From contig LPNZ01008506.1 of the NCBI GenBank assembly GCA_001655205.1, positions 1-54,965 of the forward strand: a stretch of 54,965 bases of DNA. Reading direction: 5' to 3'. The stretch is from Lenisia limosa (lineage: Eukaryota > Breviatea). The notes under the pieces are model-generated. The model searched no databases and was not told the origin of the DNA. It was given only the letters and a program-made list of their open reading frames with translations. Of the stretch, positions 50,101 to 54,965 are shown piece after piece. Numbering within the stretch: the stretch's first letter is position 1; the number at the start of each line of letters is the position of its first letter. The position numbers and the translations under genes are program-made.

Positions 50101-51156
50101 ATGGTGTTGTGACGTCTTTGGCAGAGTACAAGACTATCATCATCACACCTTTGGTTGGTTCACATAAATGTTCATTCGGTCCAACAATTGTTTTGTGCAT
50201 GTCTTTAATCACACAAGGAAACGAGAGTATCGTTCTTGGAGGGAGCCTTTGAGTTTTCAGCGCGGTACAGCACAGCATCAGTCAACGATGGTTGGAATTG
50301 TCTTTACAAGAGGCAAATCATTATTGAGCATTTTTCTGTTTCTTTGACATCCTGCTTATTCATCATCAAACTCCTTAAGCTATGACCTTTTACCTTATCA
50401 TTAACCACCATACAGACGGGTCAAGACCGGTGGACTTCTGTTCGTTTGTGCCGTCAGCACTGCTCGGCAAAGCATCCTTCCTCACTGCTGCCGTCCACCA
50501 CGCCGACCTCAACCGCCTGTGCTGCAGAGTCGTGTCGTCGAAAATGGTCCCTCTGGTAGGGCTTTCCTCCTGGCTATTGACTCTCTAGGTCCTGTCCCAA
50601 ATTGGCCTTGTCATCAGCCGCCTAACCGAAGCCTTCAAGGACCTCTGCGCTGTTGACACTCAGGTTTCTTCGGCTGTGGAGGACGACGGTACCCCCATTT
50701 TCACTGTGGAAGTCAAGCCCACACCGGGGTTGATATATCATGGTAGGGCCAAACTGATTTTGTGTCACCTCTCTATGATACGGTCCCAGCTTCAATATAG
50801 ACATTTACAGTAAATTGTTCCATCTTATTGAGTAGCGTCCTTTGTTTTGGACTGGAACTATCCGTTCCAGCCGCTCGAGCTTCGGACCATTACGGCGGTG
50901 TCCGGCGGCGTGGATAACGAGGCGGTGAAGGAGGTGCGTCCAAGGTTTACATTCTGAGTGCAAAGGAATATCGAAACTTGTGAGAATTTATCAAGAATTC
51001 AGGCTTTTTAAGAATTGAATTCAAGTTTATATGGTTCAAGTACCGTATTCTAAACACGTTATGTTGACATCTCAGGCGATTCTTGATACCAAGCCCGGGC
51101 CGGACCTCATAAATCGAACTATTCGGGCCATGTGCTCCACTTCAACTCATCTCTAG
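44173..51156 (+). CDS. Kinetochore scaffold candidate, KNL1/Spc105-like
   Basis: KNL1/Spc105/Spc7 proteins join microtubule-binding and checkpoint proteins at kinetochores through MELT repeats, a coiled coil and C-terminal RWD domains. Seen here: start MAETPSFKQSLAALNEFATG; a very long disordered Ser/Pro region (44700-48370, including one 1.9-kb open stretch) with degenerate repeats VFEDNDVTVNV, MFEDDNVTVNIP (twice), MFTDEDITLNFP (twice) and a canonical MELTG at 46550; then FNESDSFLVQALLVAPNTRY, PLVWNSSNVSDHTVVSSEEL, EMKDSADRLWTEFRAN and a coiled coil near 49500-49880 (LKEGDGLAAQKSQATMRLQK, LRVELRSTEQKMRSIERENT). A mixed alpha/beta C-terminus follows (FEFSARYSTASVNDG, TPIFTVEVKPTPGLIYH, SFVLDWNYPFQPLELRTITA), ending TIRAMCSTSTHL with TAG at 51154-51156. 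The architecture supports KNL1; sequence identity is low, so another coiled-coil/RWD kinetochore protein remains possible. Three gaps interrupt it. Confidence 0.55.
45554..46320 (+). repeat. Coding tandem repeat, unit about 285 bp (95 codons)
   Basis: The block beginning SSFPVFSDSP, continuing with SQPSSQHSSQPSSSQPFQ, MFEDDNVTVNIP, SSGGLKVHSSPAPKSNAL and MFTDEDITLNFPMK, is nearly identical at the DNA level in the last two units (offset 285 bp), and its start is seen once more at 45554-45671 before a gap. Near-identity implies recent duplication or homogenisation. With an intact unit the gap at 45672-45835 should hold about 207 nt rather than 164. Confidence 0.85.
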
Positions 51157-51345
51157 GTTGGTGTTGTTTGTAACCCCGGAATCCATTTGATTTTTTTAGA
51201 GAAGACCCCTCCCCCCTGTTATTTTACTTTGTACTTTAGCGTTTCTTGTTAGTATCTATGTACTCTATTTCACTGTCTACAACTTATCACGAATTTCATC
51301 AAAATAGTGACGGCGGTTTAACCTTTTGCTTTTGATGGGTCAGCG

Positions 51346-52721
51346 TCACAATAGATAGTCAAAGGCAATAGCTTCCACAGATGGAATTTTGTCCTAGACG
51401 AAATAAGTTTGATGAAAGGAAAAAGGGTTGCAATCATCTTTGAAAGGGATGTTCATTATTATAGCATAAAGAGGCACTTACCCCCAAGTTACCATTGTAA
51501 ACCCATCAGGGATTTCCAGGGACTGGCAGCGGAGTAAATACTCAACAACACGGGGATGCCTTTTTGCAAGTTTGAGAAGGGGAATTCGTGCTTCAAAGTC
51601 AAACTCATTCAAAGTTTAATACTGTGTAGTAAACGACATAATTCAAATCAGTTTGATCATCTTGGCAAGCAGACTTACAGAATGAAACATGATCCTCTGA
51701 TGGGTCGAGGCCGTTCTTGCATAAATACTCCACAATCTCCACCTTGTCATACCCAGCCACCCACTTCAATGCATTTCGGTTATCCTAATAATGGTGAGAG
51801 GCCTCTTTCCCTACATTATCCTGAGCTGTAAGATCAGCACCATGAAACTTCAAAAGCTGGACCATTTCAAGATTACAGTTTTTGGACATAACAGCCAAGA
51901 TGATGGGCGAAAACCCACCCTAAAGCCTTAGAAAACCAAGGTAAATATCTTACATCACACCTGCAATTTACGTCAGACCCTTGCAGGATTAGATATTCTG
52001 CAGTTTCAAGATGTTGATTCAAAACAGCCCGGGATAATGGAGTTCTCTTAAACTAAAAGGTCAAATAGCCATTTGAGACAAAAGAATTAGGGTCATTCAA
52101 TACCAATATTAATCGAGAATTTTAGGAAAACATTCTTTTTGGGAACGATATGACTAAAGCGTGGCACATCCTTCTCACCCCATCTTTGTGAGCAATATCA
52201 GCCCCGCAGTCCACAAGGCAGGCCACTGTTGGCAAATGGCCGAGTTGGGCCGCCTTGTTGAGGGCGGTCACATTTCCCTGAGAGAAGTTAAGATGTGTTT
52301 GAGGAGTGATTGCAATATGAATTGATGTATGGTGCAGATTTATGACATGAACCTCACAGTGACGTCGGCCTCAACATCATGACGGTACCCTTCTTCCAAA
52401 AATTGTAGGGTCCTCTCAGTATCTCCTATGATCGATTAAATGATGGGGTCAAGTGTTAGGTGTGGCGTTTGCAAAATAAATCGTTATCCCTTATAAACAT
52501 GATGGTACAGGCCCCTTTATTTACTTGTCATTCCATTGGACAATATGAAGTCACAAGATAGAACAATGCAAGAAATGTTAATTGATGAAGGCCCTTTTCT
52601 TTAATCTCACCTAATACGGCACTGTGAATTAGTGGCAGGTGCTACATACTAAGATTCATAACAGTTTTCCCCTTCACCCAAATCAGTGAAGCCAGCATAC
52701 ACTGAAGACGGCAGCGTTCAT
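51346..52721 (-). CDS. Ankyrin-repeat protein
   Basis: About nine exons join in frame to some 230 residues made almost entirely of ankyrin repeats. The start at 52721 gives MNAAVFS, then HLPLIHSAVLGDTERTLQFL, GNVTALNKAAQLGHLPTVAC (continuing LVDCGADIAHKDG), TPLSRAVLNQHLETAEYLIL (continuing QGSDVNCRCD), GFSPIILAVMSKNCNLEMVQ (continuing LLKFHGADLTAQD), NALKWVAGYDKVEIVEYLCK and IPLLKLAKRHPRVVEYLLR, ending DKIPSVEAIAFDYLL with TGA at 51346-51348. Introns fall mostly between repeats in phase 0. It is a protein-interaction module; no specific partner or enzyme domain is visible. It converges with the KNL1-like gene, 189 nt away. Confidence 0.8.
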
Positions 52722-53164
52722 AAAGCGTACGCAATGTACCTGAGCTTCTTCAAGGAAGGTAATTGGTGGTGGTAGTGACTATGTGGAAAGTTGTTAAACG
52801 TGGAAAGGAATGTCAGGTTTGGAAGAGAGTTGGAGAGGTGGAGGGCAAACAAAGAGAAAATCGTGTGCAAATAAAAAACTACATACAAAAACAAACAAAT
52901 AGAGGAGAGGTAAGGAGAGAGAGCTTGGCCGGTGGATCAAAGTGTCCCCGGGACGGGCGATACTAATTTGGTGAAAAGTTTAATTTGGGAAGTAAAAACA
53001 ATAAAACTGTGTATATGAAAGAGTAAGGATAAACAGGTTTAAAGAAGAGAGGTATAGTCAATCGCAACTGATGGAACCGTTTTCCAGCTTCACGACTCTT
53101 TGGAGTCTTGTGAACCGCGCTTTTGCGCATCATCATGCAGTATTCGAACAAAATCAGAAACATA
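52722..53164. other. Divergent intergenic region (ankyrin / nucleoporin)
   Basis: About 440 nt, with purine-rich sequence at 52760-52930. The plus-strand frame at 52763-52966 is low-complexity and not supported by splice-consistent continuation. No repeat copy is present. Confidence 0.4.
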
Positions 53165-54965
53165 ATGGAGAGTAGGGCCTCTCAGGAAGTTCATTTATTT
53201 AATTTTTCCAGCTTCACCTCCGATGCGCTTACAAATGAAGTCATACAGGCGCTTGAGAAGCATAGATCATTAATTCTGAAGCCTCAGGACATTAAGGTGT
53301 GTATTTGTTGTTTTGTCTGTTGTAAAAGCTCACCTATAAGGTTCCCAACGCTGGCCCCAATGATAATACCCCAAGACTACATGAAGAGAGGATGTACTGC
53401 CTTCACATCCTTTTAAATTGTCTCAAAGGTTGGAGACGTTTCGCTAAATTGCGCAGCTATGCTTACAAATTGCGTAATATTGTATAGGTTGTGAAGATAT
53501 GAGCATTTCGCCCTTTTTTCGCCACTGCATTATCGAATTCGTTGACTCTCTGATGGGGAGCGGACTCATTGTCAATCTTGTTGAGGATTTCAAGGTGAGA
53601 AAACGCGAAATTGACCAGTTTTCGATAGGAACTGTGTTTCCCTCCCTTTGTCTTCACATTCTTTGTTATTTGTAGTTCATAAAGGAATCAACTGTCAGCT
53701 TGTCGCAAGATATTTAGAATTATCTGTAGTTGCTTCAATGCTATTTGGATTGGATGAGCATTGGCAAGTTAACGCAGTAGAACCTTTGTGGCATGACTCC
53801 TAGCACTCCTGCAGCCGTGCCGCTGAGAGATGCCGAGCGCTCCGTCGTGACTAACTGCATCTTTTTCGCTCTCTATTGGGTATGTTGGCTTGCCTGCGTG
53901 TAAGTTGCTGTGTTGGGCTATTTATGTTGTTTGTGGTTGCAAGCTTTTCATAGTGACGGCCTTAATTTTGGTTGAAACATGTGGTGAAGAGGGTATCTGT
54001 TGTTGTCACTTTGCAGCCACGCACCATGGTCAATCCCTCGGATCTCAAGTGCATCATCGAGGCCATCAAGGTGACGGGTTAACCGTTGAATTGACCTTGT
54101 TTTATTTCTCATTTCATATCGACATTATTCACTTGAGTTTTTTCAATTGTGAATTGCTGTTGTCATTTGAGCTCTTCTGCTCAATTTACTTGTGCTATTG
54201 GGAGAAATCAATATGCCTTCGACAAATATCGATAATTTTCAAGACATTTGGAAACGGAAGAGAAGTACTAGTTATCGTATAACCCCCACAGACAGTTGGT
54301 GACAAACCAGACGATTCCGTTGCAGCCGACTCTGCTGCCTCAATGGTTTGCCTTCTAATTAATATCTATGGCATAAGAAGCAAATGGTTCTGTATGGGGG
54401 GGGGGGCTATGATTAGCATCTTAGACTGTATTCTCTTGTTTTTGATAATGTGCTGCAAAACATTGTTTTCAATGATTTGACTCATTGATTAGGCGCTGAC
54501 AGTGTTGTGTTTGACATTCATGGTTGCTTCAGCCAACATCAGCAGGAAGCCAAAGACGGGCGAACAGATCGAGTGGGCTGAGATCTAAGATCCTAACACC
54601 AACGTCTCTTGTTTACCTCTGTAGCACCCCCCTCAAGGACCGCACGTTTGTGGAACAGATTTCAGCCAGTGTCGGCTCAGGCTGGTTCAACTCTTCCCTT
54701 CGGGGCTTCCTTGCTCTGGTGAGTACAATGAAATGCGAAACATGATAGACCCTCTTGCAAGCGTTTTTGAGAAACAAATTCATTACATAGAGTGTTGGGA
54801 TGCAACACTTTACATAGAGATAACGCAAACCTAAATTACAGTTTCATGTTTGCGCTACTTGCTTCGTGGTTCATATCCCATATTATCTAATATGGAGGCA
54901 CACAGAAAGCTGTCTACAGGCAAATGATTGGGAATTAATATTATACTATCATCCAATATCTCTTA
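53165..54965 (+). CDS. NUP205: NUP205/NUP192-like nucleoporin, N-terminal part (runs off the window)
   Basis: This is the large inner-ring scaffold nucleoporin of the nuclear pore. Start at 53165 (MESRASQEVHLFNF). Exons in order: SDALTNEVIQALEKHRSLIL, FFRHCIIEFVDSLMGSGLIV, VPLRDAERSVVTNCIFFALY, NPSDLKCIIEAIK, PDDSVAADSAASM, ALTVLCLTFMVASANISRK and (after a small intron at about 54575-54626) TPLKDRTFVEQISASVGSGW with FNSSLRGFLAL before a donor at 54721. The order and pattern match the human NUP205 N-terminus (the FTDELMEQGL, SLAESLFAW and LWKLPGLQATVRLAWAL segments). Only about 240 of an expected 1,700-2,000 residues lie here. Exact first codon is uncertain. Confidence 0.65.
54894..54965 (+). 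repeat. Dispersed repeat family B, copy 5 (cut by window end)
   Basis: GGAGGCACACAGAAAGCTGT, CTACAGGCAAATGATTGGGA, ATTAATATTATACTATCATC, CAATATCTCTTA: matches the 5' extension of the copy at 35525 and the core start of the copies at 1761, 3531 and 30831. It sits in a nucleoporin intron and continues past the window. Confidence 0.7.

Overview
The window is a nuclear contig from an intron-dense, flagellum-bearing eukaryote, most likely a free-living protist. Every recognisable protein is broken into short exons by GT-AG introns, many of them about 35-150 nt. TAA, TAG and TGA all end genes, so the code looks standard. An IFT56 gene implies a cilium. No prokaryotic, plastid or viral block is visible. 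The lineage cannot be fixed from the sequence; an intron-rich metamonad-like flagellate is only a guess. Gene ends given are translation start and stop where I could place them; UTRs are not resolved.

Layout, left to right: non-coding lead-in with a foldback repeat (1-971); IFT56 (+, 972-5131); a large unidentified multi-exon gene (-, 5274-about 12091); ARF GTPase (+, 12567-13636); eIF2B delta (-, 13813-17552); a small unidentified protein (+, 17920-18342); a Ser/Pro-rich charged protein (+, 18539-22977); a multi-CCHC zinc-knuckle protein (-, about 23258-25297); NAD-dependent glycerol-3-phosphate dehydrogenase (+, 26175-27962); an ODR4-family membrane protein (-, 28249-32608); an unidentified protein (+, 32842-36760); a leucine-rich-repeat protein (+, 37416-40074); an MFS transporter (-, 40355-43703); a KNL1/Spc105-like kinetochore candidate (+, 44173-51156); an ankyrin-repeat protein (-, 51346-52721); and the 5' part of a NUP205/NUP192-like nucleoporin (+, 53165-window end). 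Genes are tightly packed (spacing 140-900 nt), often convergent, and functionally unrelated: housekeeping translation and trafficking, osmolyte/glycerol metabolism, cilium, nuclear pore and kinetochore. There is no operon logic.

Introns and spacers carry several short dispersed repeat families: (A) a TIR element with ends like GGGCTTCACTTCGGTTCGAA; (B) a roughly 90-nt family with a GGC-TTCG-GCC hairpin core, seen five times; (C) a 367-bp TIR element plus a truncated copy; and a 76-bp hairpin flanked by TA. Long G or C homopolymers in introns follow a strand rule: G runs near 5' splice sites and C runs near 3' splice sites.

Runs of N (unsequenced) lie at 4251-4322, 4644-4715, 7248-7343, 7551-7611, 8575-8760, 17171-17281, 24649-24754, 29821-29889, 30436-30528, 44615-44682, 45672-45835 and 49334-49463. 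Several abut poly-C/G tracts or repeats and hide exons. I saw no rRNA, tRNA or CRISPR array.
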